From assembly GCA_031267635.1 (NCBI GenBank), contig JAIRYX010000510.1:1-6626 (forward strand): 6,626 nt of DNA, in the 5' to 3' direction. This document shows positions 1 to 6,260 of the stretch, piece after piece. Position numbers and translations under genes: made by a program. The DNA is from Planctomycetaceae bacterium. Its GTDB lineage: Bacteria; Planctomycetota; Planctomycetia; Pirellulales; Thermoguttaceae. Below the pieces are notes generated by a model, which did no database searches, was not told the origin of the DNA, and was given only the letters and a program-made list of their open reading frames with translations. Every line of letters begins with the position of its first letter. The first letter of the stretch is position 1.

Positions 1-1
1 G

Positions 2-124
2 TTGATAACAGAATCTTTACATGGAGCGACCTCAAAATCATTTCTCATAACAACAAACGATCCCGTAACGCCTCTTTATGTCGTTATTGTTAATGCAGAT
101 GTTCAAAATAGACCTTTTCTCTAA
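2..124 (+). CDS. C-terminal end of a gene starting outside the window; DUF1573-like tail
   Basis: Reading frame 2 is open from the left edge to a TAA at 122-124 and gives about 40 residues. The peptide contains the stretch FLITTNDPVTPLYVVIVNAD. A run of the type 'hydrophobic-x-TNDP-x-x-P-hydrophobic strand-x-V' near the C-terminus is typical of the Ig-like DUF1573 domain, which is common in exported proteins of Planctomycetota and Bacteroidota. The strand-like alternation (PLYVVIVNADV) supports a genuine beta-sandwich edge rather than random translation. The other + frame with some length ends near base 93 and has no such pattern. The start, any signal peptide and full length are outside the window. 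The family call rests on one short motif. The alternative is non-coding DNA that is open by chance. Confidence 0.55.
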   Translation: MITESLHGATSKSFLITTNDPVTPLYVVIVNADVQNRPFL

Positions 125-135
125 CCTAAAAGTCT
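110..135 (+). terminator. Weak hairpin followed by T-rich DNA, possible terminator
   Basis: AGACCTTTT at 110-118 can pair with AAAAGTCT at 128-135, with one bulged C and a 9-nt loop that contains the stop codon of the upstream partial gene. A T-rich stretch (AATTTTTATTTTA) follows at about 142-155. The stem is AT-rich and therefore weak, and the T-run does not abut it directly. Position at the gene end is the main argument. Confidence 0.25.
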
Positions 136-223
136 AATAGAAATTTTTATTTTACTGTTTGGGTAAAACGATGTTTGTCCTGAACTCTGATTTTAATGAT
201 TGTGTATCGCAAAATCCAAAACC

Positions 224-237
224 ATTGTTCAAACAAT
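224..237. repeat. Short palindrome upstream of the lipoprotein gene
   Basis: ATTGTT and AACAAT flank a 2-bp centre at 224-237, about 47 bases before the lipoprotein start. It could be a small operator or chance in AT-rich DNA. I see no convincing -35/-10 pair around it. The rest of 125-283 shows no gene or other clear signal. Confidence 0.2.
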
Positions 238-271
238 ATTCGCTTATGTTTTAAATCACTCTTTGATTAAA

Positions 272-276
272 AAGGA
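272..276 (+). promoter_or_regulatory. Ribosome binding site AAGGA that fixes the lipoprotein start
   Basis: AAGGA ends 7 bases before the ATG at 284 and decides this start over the in-frame ATG at 200. The chosen start also places the signal peptide at the N-terminus. Confidence 0.6.
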
Positions 277-283
277 TTTCGCA

Positions 284-736
284 ATGAAAAAATTTTGTTC
301 CATTGGCATTTTATTAGTTTTCGTTTTCACGCTTACCGGATGCGGCGTTAAAACGGTGAAAGTTGCCGGACGAGTTACCTTTGACGGCGAAGCGGCAAAA
401 GACATTTCCGTTCTATTTCAACCGTTGACTTCGGCGGATATTACGCCCGAAGCCGCTGTCGGTATGACAAACGCTAACGGGGAATTTGCGTTGTCGCTTA
501 TCAATTCTAAAAAACGCGGCGCAATTCCCGGCGAATATGTGGTTTACATCTCTTGGGTCGATCCGAATGCGGGAAATCCGGTCGAAGGCGTAACGAAAAG
601 CACGTCGATTCCTTACAAAATCCCGACTCGTGCGACTAACGGAGAAATGACATTTACCGTGCCGCCGGAAGGAACCCAAGAAGCCAATTTTGATTTCGAG
701 ACGAAAAAAGAATCGTACAAACCATCCGGTGTTTGA
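284..736 (+). CDS. Small lipoprotein with transthyretin / carboxypeptidase-regulatory-like domain
   Basis: The protein is 150 residues. It starts MKKFCSIG, followed by a hydrophobic core and a lipobox LTGC with the lipidated cysteine at residue 20, so export and lipid anchoring are predicted. The mature part begins with a strand pattern VKVAGRVTFDGEAA (about residues 25-38), then a TNANGEFAL turn and a YVVYISW strand. This is the usual order of a transthyretin-like or carboxypeptidase-regulatory-like beta-sandwich filling the rest of the protein. Planctomycetes carry many such stand-alone lipoproteins; their function is unknown, and an adhesive or structural envelope role is only a guess. An ATG at 200 is in frame but lacks a ribosome binding site and would bury the signal peptide. 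AAGGA at 272-276 lies 7 bases before the ATG at 284. The gene follows the partial gene by 159 bases on the same strand. Confidence 0.85.
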   Translation: MKKFCSIGILLVFVFTLTGCGVKTVKVAGRVTFDGEAAKDISVLFQPLTSADITPEAAVGMTNANGEFALSLINSKKRGAIPGEYVVYISWVDPNAGNPVEGVTKSTSIPYKIPTRATNGEMTFTVPPEGTQEANFDFETKKESYKPSGV

Positions 737-762
737 TTGATGGGAAACTTGAACAACTTCTT

Positions 763-816
763 TTAAAAGATTGTCATTACGCATTTCTTGCTTGGAAATG
801 ATTGACAATCTTTTAA
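763..816 (+). terminator. Long hairpin after the lipoprotein gene, probable terminator or structured repeat
   Basis: A perfect 14-bp inverted repeat, TTAAAAGATTGTCA at 763-776 and its complement at 803-816, encloses a second stem, CATTTC at 782-787 with GAAATG at 795-800 and a 7-nt loop. The 3' arm ends CTTTTAA, so a short T-run lies inside the stem, which makes the element usable from either strand. It begins 27 bases after the lipoprotein stop. Termination is inferred from position. It could also be part of a mobile or repeated palindromic element together with the dyad at 819-904. Confidence 0.5.
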
Positions 817-818
817 CG

Positions 819-904
819 CATGTTACGCATGAGCGAGTAACATTCAGGAAACGTCTATTCAATTTTACCGGAACATATGATTATTGCCGCTCATGCGTAA
901 CATG
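819..904. repeat. Perfect 17-bp inverted repeat with 52-bp spacer
   Basis: CATGTTACGCATGAGCG at 819-835 is exactly complementary to 888-904. The octamer TTACGCAT in it also occurs at 777-784 inside the preceding hairpin, and inverted at 893-900, so the two dyads share sequence. The spacer at 836-887 encodes nothing evident. A perfect 17-bp dyad in intergenic DNA is unlikely by chance. Candidate explanations are a REP/MITE-like element, a large operator, or an RNA structure in the leader of the following gene, which starts 79 bases downstream. Confidence 0.6.
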
Positions 905-968
905 AGCTTTTAAATATTTACCCGAATCATTCATGATGTTGCGCGATTCTTCAATGATTTTACAAAAA

Positions 969-973
969 AAGGA
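969..973 (+). promoter_or_regulatory. Ribosome binding site AAGGA of the 841-residue protein
   Basis: AAGGA within an A-rich run ends 9 bases before the ATG at 983. The start is also supported by the signal peptide that follows it. Confidence 0.55.
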
Positions 974-982
974 AATACAAGA

Positions 983-3508
983 ATGACCTCAAAAATATTG
1001 TTCGTGTTGGCAATTTGTTTGGGCGTTTTGTCTCGTTCGTTTGTTCTATCGCAAGACAAACAGGCGGAATATTTGCAAATCAGCGGCGTGTATCCGCATC
1101 TTGCATCGCATAATCAGCCGCCGGATATTTCCGACGCAAAAGTCCGTAATTCGCACGGCGAATCGGGAATCGGCGCGGTGGTCGTTTGGGCGGGAAAGCT
1201 TTGGTATATCACTTATCCGCAGCATCAGATTCGCGGCGGGTTCGATAAATTGTATGAAATCAATCCGAACATGAGTCTTACGATCCGGTCGGAAAGCGTC
1301 GGCGGAACTCATGCAGCGCGGATGATTCATAAAGAATCGAATCAATTGATTATTGGTCCTTATTTTATCGACGCCAACGGTAATGTCCGCGCATGCGATT
1401 TGCAAAAGCTTGTCGGACGAATGACCGCCGTAACGCAGCATCTGCAATCGCCGGAAACTATGGTTTATTATTATGACATGGAAGGAATGATTTACGAGGT
1501 GAATGTCAACACATTGGACGTTAACAAATTGTTCAACAAACCGTTTCCCGGCTGGCATGGCAAAGGAGCGTACACTGCGCAAAACCGCGTCGTGTTCGCC
1601 AATAACGGAGAAAGCGGCGGCGCGTATAAAGAATTGATCGTTGGCGGCGCGGTACGAAACAACGAAGAAGCCGGCGTCCTTGCCGAGTGGGACGGACGAA
1701 AAACATTTAATATTGTCGAGCGTAAACAATTTACCGACGTTACCGGTCCCGGCGGAATTTACGGTTCGCCGAACGATAAGTCGCCGCTGTGGGCAATGGG
1801 CTGGGACAAAAATTCGGTGATTCTCAAACTCCTCGACGGCGGTAAATGGTTCACGTTTCGGCTGCCGAAAGCGAGTCACACATTTGATCATCGGCACGGA
1901 TGGTACACCGAGTGGCCACGAATCCGTGAATACGCGCCGGAACGATTGATGATGATTCAACACGGTTCGATGTTCGATTTTCCGAAAACATTCTCGGCGG
2001 CGAACACGGCGGGAATCCGTCCGATGGCGGTACACTTGCGATATATTCCCGACGTGACGCATTGGCAGGGAAAAATCGTTCTCGCGGCGGACGAAGCGGC
2101 GATGATGGAAAATCCGATGTGCGGACAAGCGCAGTCCAATCTCTGGTTCGGCACGGCGGACGAATTGAAGCGGTTCGGGTCACCGTCGGGATGGGGCGGC
2201 GTTTGGAAAAATGACGTGGTTAAAGCGGGCAAGCCCTCTGACCCGTTTGGGATCGGCGGGTATGAACAACGGATTCTGCATGTGAAGCATGACGCGGCGG
2301 AACTGGTGCGGTTTACCGTGGAGCTTGACGAAAAAGGCGACGGTAACTGGCGGAACGTGCATGAAATTGAAGTCAAACATCAGTACGCTTATTGGATTAT
2401 CCCGCCCGAAATTCACGGCGAATGGATACGTCTCACCGCCGATAAAAACTGCACTGCAACGGCGTATTTTCATTGTTTTACGCCGCGAGAAACGAATACG
2501 AAAGAACAGGAAATTTTTGAAAGTTTGGCGGAGTTGAAGGGAATCAACGCTCCCCCGAGCCAAATGGGAAAAACTAACGGGATGAGTTTGTATCCCTTTG
2601 TTTCCGGTTTAATTCGTCCGGCGGCACGTAATCAATCGCTGCAATGGCAAATAACGTCGGTTGACGGGAAACCGGACAATACTTATTATGAAGTTGAAAT
2701 CAATGCGGAAAATCCGAAAGAACTGCAATTCATCGATAGAAAAACATCCGGCGCAACCGACACGGAAATTCAATTCGTTTCCGAGGTCTGCAAAATCGAC
2801 AACACGACAAAGAATGCGGAGGTAACGGATTTACCTTACGCCGTTAAAGTGACGGATCTTAACGGAAAAAGTTATTTGCTGCCGCATGTTCAACATTCTA
2901 CTGACGCCGGAAACTGCTTAAATCGAACGATCCGCGAAGTGCAATCGGAACGCTGGCTTGCCAATATTGCCGGAACGTTTTACGAAATCCCGCGTGCGGA
3001 AGATAACCGTTCGCCGGATTTTTCTAAAATGAAACCGGTCGCGTCGCACAACAAACAGATTACCGATTTTTGTTCTTGGCGGGGATTACTCGTCTTGAGC
3101 GGGACAAAAACCAATGCGAAACACGACGGTCATTTCTTCGGCGACCAACAAGGGCGCGGACTTTGGTTCGGACAAATTGACGACCTCTGGAAGCTCGGCA
3201 AACCGCAAGGTTGCGGACGTCTCCGCGATATGACCGAAACAATCAAAGCCGGCGAAATGTCGCTGCCGTATTTGACAACCAATTACGACAGTAAAAGATT
3301 GAAGATCGTTCACGGCGCGGCAACAAGCGTTACGTTTCGGTTCGAATGCGATTTTGATCATTCCGGCGAGTTTGTCAAAGCGTTTGAATACGCGGTGCAA
3401 CCCAAAGAAACATTCCAAATAACATTGCCGGTCGGCTTTCACGCTCACTGGATGCGCGTTGCCGCCGACAAAGATTGTCAAGCGATGGTTGAGGTGGAAT
3501 ATCGGTGA
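983..3508 (+). CDS. Large secreted beta-rich protein with an internally duplicated module, function unknown
   Basis: The protein is 841 residues. Residues 1-23 are a signal peptide (MTSKILFVLAICLGVLS) with likely cleavage at VLS|QD. There is no lipobox or membrane anchor, so export is predicted. Residues about 25-320 are rich in short strands with G/D/N turns (GKLWYITY, MVYYYDMEGMIYEVN, AMGWDKNSVILKLLDGG), which suggests beta-propeller-like blades, but I cannot assign a family. Residues about 323-499 and 657-841 are two copies of one module. Shared landmarks are G..F..P, a W-x-G strand, LWFG..D.L...G.P.G.G at 387 and 727, a KAG motif, and R...ADK.C ending at Cys490 and Cys832. The second copy ends exactly at the C-terminus. 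No catalytic motif is recognisable. A carbohydrate- or surface-binding role is possible but unsupported. The gene has a large structured leader and converges on the gene at 3656-5263. Confidence 0.85.
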   Translation: MTSKILFVLAICLGVLSRSFVLSQDKQAEYLQISGVYPHLASHNQPPDISDAKVRNSHGESGIGAVVVWAGKLWYITYPQHQIRGGFDKLYEINPNMSLTIRSESVGGTHAARMIHKESNQLIIGPYFIDANGNVRACDLQKLVGRMTAVTQHLQSPETMVYYYDMEGMIYEVNVNTLDVNKLFNKPFPGWHGKGAYTAQNRVVFANNGESGGAYKELIVGGAVRNNEEAGVLAEWDGRKTFNIVERKQFTDVTGPGGIYGSPNDKSPLWAMGWDKNSVILKLLDGGKWFTFRLPKASHTFDHRHGWYTEWPRIREYAPERLMMIQHGSMFDFPKTFSAANTAGIRPMAVHLRYIPDVTHWQGKIVLAADEAAMMENPMCGQAQSNLWFGTADELKRFGSPSGWGGVWKNDVVKAGKPSDPFGIGGYEQRILHVKHDAAELVRFTVELDEKGDGNWRNVHEIEVKHQYAYWIIPPEIHGEWIRLTADKNCTATAYFHCFTPRETNTKEQEIFESLAELKGINAPPSQMGKTNGMSLYPFVSGLIRPAARNQSLQWQITSVDGKPDNTYYEVEINAENPKELQFIDRKTSGATDTEIQFVSEVCKIDNTTKNAEVTDLPYAVKVTDLNGKSYLLPHVQHSTDAGNCLNRTIREVQSERWLANIAGTFYEIPRAEDNRSPDFSKMKPVASHNKQITDFCSWRGLLVLSGTKTNAKHDGHFFGDQQGRGLWFGQIDDLWKLGKPQGCGRLRDMTETIKAGEMSLPYLTTNYDSKRLKIVHGAATSVTFRFECDFDHSGEFVKAFEYAVQPKETFQITLPVGFHAHWMRVAADKDCQAMVEVEYR

Positions 3509-3563
3509 AACGATAGGGAACATGTCAGCCGCATTGCATGTTTGGAATTGCATTTGCTTGATG

Positions 3564-3599
3564 ATTGCGTTTTGGGAGAACAATACTTGAAAACGCAAT
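3564..3599. terminator. Inverted repeat between convergent genes, possible bidirectional terminator
   Basis: ATTGCGTTTT at 3564-3573 and AAAACGCAAT at 3590-3599 form a perfect 10-bp stem with a 16-nt loop. It lies 56 bases after the stop of the + gene and 57 bases beyond the stop of the - gene, almost exactly midway. The T-run is within the 5' arm on each strand, as in bidirectional terminators, but no T-run follows the 3' arm. The remainder of 3509-3655 shows no gene. Confidence 0.4.
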
Positions 3600-3655
3600 A
3601 GGAAACGACGGCGGCGGTTGCCCAAGCCAAATCAATCAATCCGCTTTCGCCACCA

Positions 3656-5263
3656 TCACGGATAGCTTTGACTTCCCCTGACCGGCGAATACAACACTTG
3701 CGTTTCACGGGTTGGCGGCTGATTGTCAAAGGCGGCTCCCCAATCCGATTCAATATAAGGCGACGGTTGAGAAGTATTGGGAGTTTGATACAGCGGGAAT
3801 TGATTGATTTGTTGTCCTGTTTGCGAAGGAGCAATTCCCCATGACGGATAACGATCCGAGACCGTGACGCGGCTTTGATCGTTCGGAAACGTTGCCGCAT
3901 TGTAATTGCTGAAGCCCAACGGACTCGCTTGATTCAAATTGCGGCGTTGTTCCTGCTCCGCCATCATGCGAACCATCGCTTGGTGCATCTCCTGTTGTTT
4001 TGACGCTTGAGACGCGGACAATTGCGGATTCGACGCAACGTAAGAAGCTTGCTGAATTTCGTCGTTATGGAAATTCGCGTTGGAAGCGTCGGCGACTCCG
4101 TAAGGTTGTTGCCGATTGGCGTAGTCTTGCATTCGTCGATCAATTTGCGATCCGATTCCCGTAAAATTCGGACGAAACCGCGTCAAACGTTCCGGCGACA
4201 TTTCTTCCGGTATCGAGCTGCGGTACGAGGCGTTACTCGTCGCGGCTTGATTGTTCGCTACGTTCAACGCTTCATTGCCGTTGCCGAAACCGATCGCCGC
4301 AAAACGTTGATTGTCGGGAACAGAATTTCTCTCTGCATTTCTCTCTGCTGTGTCGCTACCGCCGTCGCCGCCGCCGAAACCAATCGCGGGCGTTTTCTCC
4401 GAATCAATCGGCAAAGAGTTTTCAATTTTTTCCACGCCGGAATGTCGCGGCGTTTGAAAAATTTGACGCGAAACGCTCGGCGGCAACGCTAACTTGTCCG
4501 AAGAACGTGAAAGCTCCGCCGCGTTCGCTCCCGCTTGCAAACGTTGAACCGCTTCGTCATACGCCGTCAATTGAACGCCGCTGAAATCGGTTGCGTCGTT
4601 GTAATCGGCGTGGCGTATCGCGTTGAAATCGTCAAAGCCGTTGCCGGAAACCGCGCCGTTGACCTGCTGAGCGTCCAATCTTTTCGTCGTTTGCGAGTTG
4701 TTCTTTTCCGATTTCGCAACAGGTCTGCCGGGTAATTGGATGGGAGTTTGGTCGGAGCAAACCAATTCGCCGTCTTCTTCCTTGCCTTCAAATTTGGCGA
4801 GAATGACAAAGTTTCTCTCATCGCCGGGGGCTTGATCGTAAGGAAGCCAAAGTCCGTAACTGATCAGTTTCGATCTTTTGTTTTTCTCGACGCTTTTTCT
4901 CAACCTGTCGCTATCGAAAGTATATTCCCGTTCCGGTTGCACGCCGTCAATATCAGCATTTTTATCGACGTTAAAAAGATAAACGGTCAGCGTTCCATCC
5001 ACGGCGGTGGATTTTTCCATTCGCTCGTCGCGGAAAAAAATGATCTCCCCCTGAAAGCCGCGAATGCTTCCTGATTTTTTTGTCAGTTGCTTCGCTTCCC
5101 AAAGCCCCGTCATTCTCGCGGCGCGGTGCGGGCGGTTGACTGACAGCGGATTGTAAAACTCAACTTTTCGCGTCGAAACAGGCGACGAGCAACCCCAAAC
5201 GCCGCACACGACAATGAGCGATAGGAGAAAAAGGAGCTGTTGAATCTTCATTTGTGTTCTCAT
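3656..5263 (-). CDS. Planctomycete-type lipoprotein with conserved N-terminal domain and long disordered tail
   Basis: The protein is 535 residues from the ATG at 5263. A signal peptide (QQLLFLLSLIVVCG) leads into VWGC, so Cys25 is the likely lipidated residue; Trp at -2 is an uncommon lipobox choice. Residues about 34-179 form a compact domain with WEAKQ (55-59), RGFQGEIIFF (68-77), VDGTLTVYLFN (88-98), YGLWLPYD (136-143) and FVILAKFE (152-159), ending in QLPG. I associate this pattern with secreted planctomycete proteins of unknown function. From about residue 180 to the end the chain is rich in Q, N, S, A and P with no strong secondary structure pattern, and is probably disordered. ATGs at 5269, 5263 and 5251 are all possible; 5263 and 5251 each have only a GAG upstream, and 5251 would give 531 residues with Cys21. 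A TTG at 5314 would bury the signal peptide. The role is unknown; a cell-envelope location is inferred. Confidence 0.8.
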   Translation of the reverse strand: MRTQMKIQQLLFLLSLIVVCGVWGCSSPVSTRKVEFYNPLSVNRPHRAARMTGLWEAKQLTKKSGSIRGFQGEIIFFRDERMEKSTAVDGTLTVYLFNVDKNADIDGVQPEREYTFDSDRLRKSVEKNKRSKLISYGLWLPYDQAPGDERNFVILAKFEGKEEDGELVCSDQTPIQLPGRPVAKSEKNNSQTTKRLDAQQVNGAVSGNGFDDFNAIRHADYNDATDFSGVQLTAYDEAVQRLQAGANAAELSRSSDKLALPPSVSRQIFQTPRHSGVEKIENSLPIDSEKTPAIGFGGGDGGSDTAERNAERNSVPDNQRFAAIGFGNGNEALNVANNQAATSNASYRSSIPEEMSPERLTRFRPNFTGIGSQIDRRMQDYANRQQPYGVADASNANFHNDEIQQASYVASNPQLSASQASKQQEMHQAMVRMMAEQEQRRNLNQASPLGFSNYNAATFPNDQSRVTVSDRYPSWGIAPSQTGQQINQFPLYQTPNTSQPSPYIESDWGAAFDNQPPTRETQVLYSPVRGSQSYP

Positions 5264-5280
5264 GATCATGACTCGGTTTC

Positions 5281-5298
5281 TGGATACTCTGGATACTC
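5281..5298. repeat. Two tandem 9-bp copies upstream of the lipoprotein gene
   Basis: TGGATACTC occurs twice without a gap, about 18-35 bases upstream of the start at 5263. It could be an operator half-site pair or a simple slippage product. The rest of 5299-5437 is notably purine-rich on the + strand, with GGACAAAAG at 5347 and 5374, and contains no gene I can support. Confidence 0.35.
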
Positions 5299-5423
5299 GG
5301 TGGCGAGCGAACAATGGGGATAAAAGGAAATTCTTGGAATTTATTAGGACAAAAGAAACAAAAGAGAGAACAGGGACAAAAGAGCATCCGGGGAGGGAGA
5401 TTGTTCTTGAGTCCCGTCTCTTC

Positions 5424-5453
5424 CGCGTTCGCTGTTTTTACGGCACGAACGCG
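5424..5453 (-). terminator. GC-rich hairpin over the stop codon of the 222-residue protein gene
   Basis: CGCGTTCG at 5424-5431 pairs perfectly with CGAACGCG at 5446-5453. The 14-nt loop includes the TAA stop at 5440-5438. No T-run follows on the - strand. It could weaken read-through into the lipoprotein gene 175 bases downstream, or slow ribosomes at the stop, or be a by-product of the codons used. Confidence 0.3.
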
Positions 5454-6106
5454 CTATGGATATCGCTCCAGGGACCTTTTTCACCGCGGGTGTTTTCCCA
5501 GCGAAGACAGAAATAAACGGTCTGTCCGCGTTGGTCTTCCTCGAAATCCAAAGTCAACGGCGTATGCGTGTCAAAGGAGGAACGAATTAAATCGCTCACC
5601 TTTTTCGGCGGCGCGTCCAAAATCGCCCAAACAATTTCCGCCCCATGCTGTCCGACCGGTTTCGCTTTGGATTTCTTTTGTCCCTGATCGTAAAAATGAA
5701 TCGTCAGCCGCCGAAGCGTGCTGCTGTCGATATCAAAATCGGGATACGTCGTCGCGATCGGCGCGGGCGTATGGGTGGTCTTATGAATCGGCAAGCCCAT
5801 ATTGTCGCGGTCGGCGTCGGTCACCAAATGGTTGTAGGTGAGATATTCCTTAATATCCTGCCGCAACGCGTGCTCGAGCGCTTCCCGAGCGACGATTTTT
5901 TCTTGAATGACGGCTTGAGTACGCTTTTCGGGCGTCTCGGCAGCTTCGAGTTTCTGAAAAAAAGTAATATAGAGCGAATCCAGCCGCGACGCTTCCGCGC
6001 TGGGAAAATTGATCCGTGCGTAATTAGTATTCACGAACGCCACAAAATTTTTCGCCCATGCAAAAAAATCGTTGTCCTTGCGAGGAATGAAACCGCTATT
6101 TGACAT
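5438..6106 (-). CDS. Conserved-looking soluble protein of unknown function beside the repeat array
   Basis: The protein is 222 residues with no signal peptide or membrane segment, so it is probably cytoplasmic. Residues about 1-92 look mainly helical (NDFFAWAKNFVAFVN, RREALEH-type helices ending ALRQDIKEYL). VTDADRDNMGLPIHK (95-109) is a hinge-like loop. Residues about 112-222 look like a beta-sandwich: LRRLTIHFYD (131-140), a KAKPVGQHGAEIVWAI segment (147-162), a TPLTLDFEE strand (182-190), then RGQTVYFCLRWENTRG and GPWSDIHSAFVP to the end. That ending resembles an Fn3-like fold. I recall similar proteins of unknown function, with VT..DR..MGL and RW.N..G..GPWS patterns, in anaerobic bacteria of several phyla, but this is memory and not a search result. 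No catalytic residues are evident. AGGAG at 6116-6120 lies 9 bases before the ATG at 6106. A 10-bp dyad and the tandem hairpin array lie directly upstream, which suggests a functional link to the array, by inference only. Confidence 0.8.
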   Translation of the reverse strand: MSNSGFIPRKDNDFFAWAKNFVAFVNTNYARINFPSAEASRLDSLYITFFQKLEAAETPEKRTQAVIQEKIVAREALEHALRQDIKEYLTYNHLVTDADRDNMGLPIHKTTHTPAPIATTYPDFDIDSSTLRRLTIHFYDQGQKKSKAKPVGQHGAEIVWAILDAPPKKVSDLIRSSFDTHTPLTLDFEEDQRGQTVYFCLRWENTRGEKGPWSDIHSAFVP

Positions 6107-6115
6107 AAATCGAAT

Positions 6116-6120
6116 CTCCT
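6116..6120 (-). promoter_or_regulatory. Strong ribosome binding site AGGAG of the 222-residue protein
   Basis: On the - strand AGGAG is followed by 9 bases (ATTCGATTT) and then the ATG at 6106. It is the clearest ribosome binding site in the window and fixes this start. Confidence 0.65.
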
Positions 6121-6138
6121 AAAATAAAATGGTGATGT

Positions 6139-6172
6139 GTTATCCAATGAAATAAGAGGATTATTGGATAAC
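6139..6172. promoter_or_regulatory. 10-bp inverted repeat upstream of the 222-residue protein, operator or leader hairpin
   Basis: GTTATCCAAT at 6139-6148 and ATTGGATAAC at 6163-6172 are perfectly complementary around a 14-bp centre. The nearest arm ends 33 bases upstream of the ATG at 6106, so it falls in the expected promoter or leader zone. On the - strand a TTGACT precedes it around 6188-6193, but no good -10 box stands at the right distance. It may be a regulator binding site or an RNA hairpin. Confidence 0.45.
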
Positions 6173-6184
6173 GCTATTGTTGTA

Positions 6185-6260
6185 AAGTCAATCTCTGACA
6201 ACGTTTAAGTCAATGGCTTTGGTGTTTAAGCCAATGATTTTGTTGTCCGATCCAAAGCCG
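6185..6260. repeat. Decayed copies flanking the tandem array
   Basis: AAGTCAAT occurs at 6185 and 6207 and as AAGCCAAT at 6228. The two 21-base segments 6203-6223 and 6224-6244 match at 17 of 21 positions. The segment from about 6248, with TCCAAAGCCG at 6251-6260, leads directly into the first regular unit. Spacing of 20-22 bases and shared AAG..CCAA.G elements suggest an eroded or diverged edge of the same array. An independent short repeat is the alternative. Confidence 0.5.

Noticed and set aside
200..283. N-terminal extension of the small lipoprotein from the ATG at 200
   Set aside because: It lacks a ribosome binding site and would place 28 residues before a clear signal peptide and lipobox.
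1046..2128. 360-residue open frame on the - strand
   Set aside because: It lies wholly antisense to the well-supported secreted protein, is rich in R/H/F as expected for a shadow frame, and has no ribosome binding site or domain.
4007..4492. 161-residue open frame on the + strand
   Set aside because: It is antisense to the low-complexity tail of the lipoprotein and has the arginine-rich composition of a shadow frame.
5264..5314. Extension of the large lipoprotein from a TTG at 5314
   Set aside because: It would put an arginine-rich stretch before the signal peptide, and ATG starts closer to the signal peptide are available.
5314..5841. 175-residue open frame on the + strand
   Set aside because: It overlaps the 222-residue gene antisense, is rich in R and S, and shows no motif.
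5645..6103. 152-residue open frame on the + strand
   Set aside because: It is antisense to the 222-residue protein, which has a strong ribosome binding site and a coherent fold pattern. This frame has neither.
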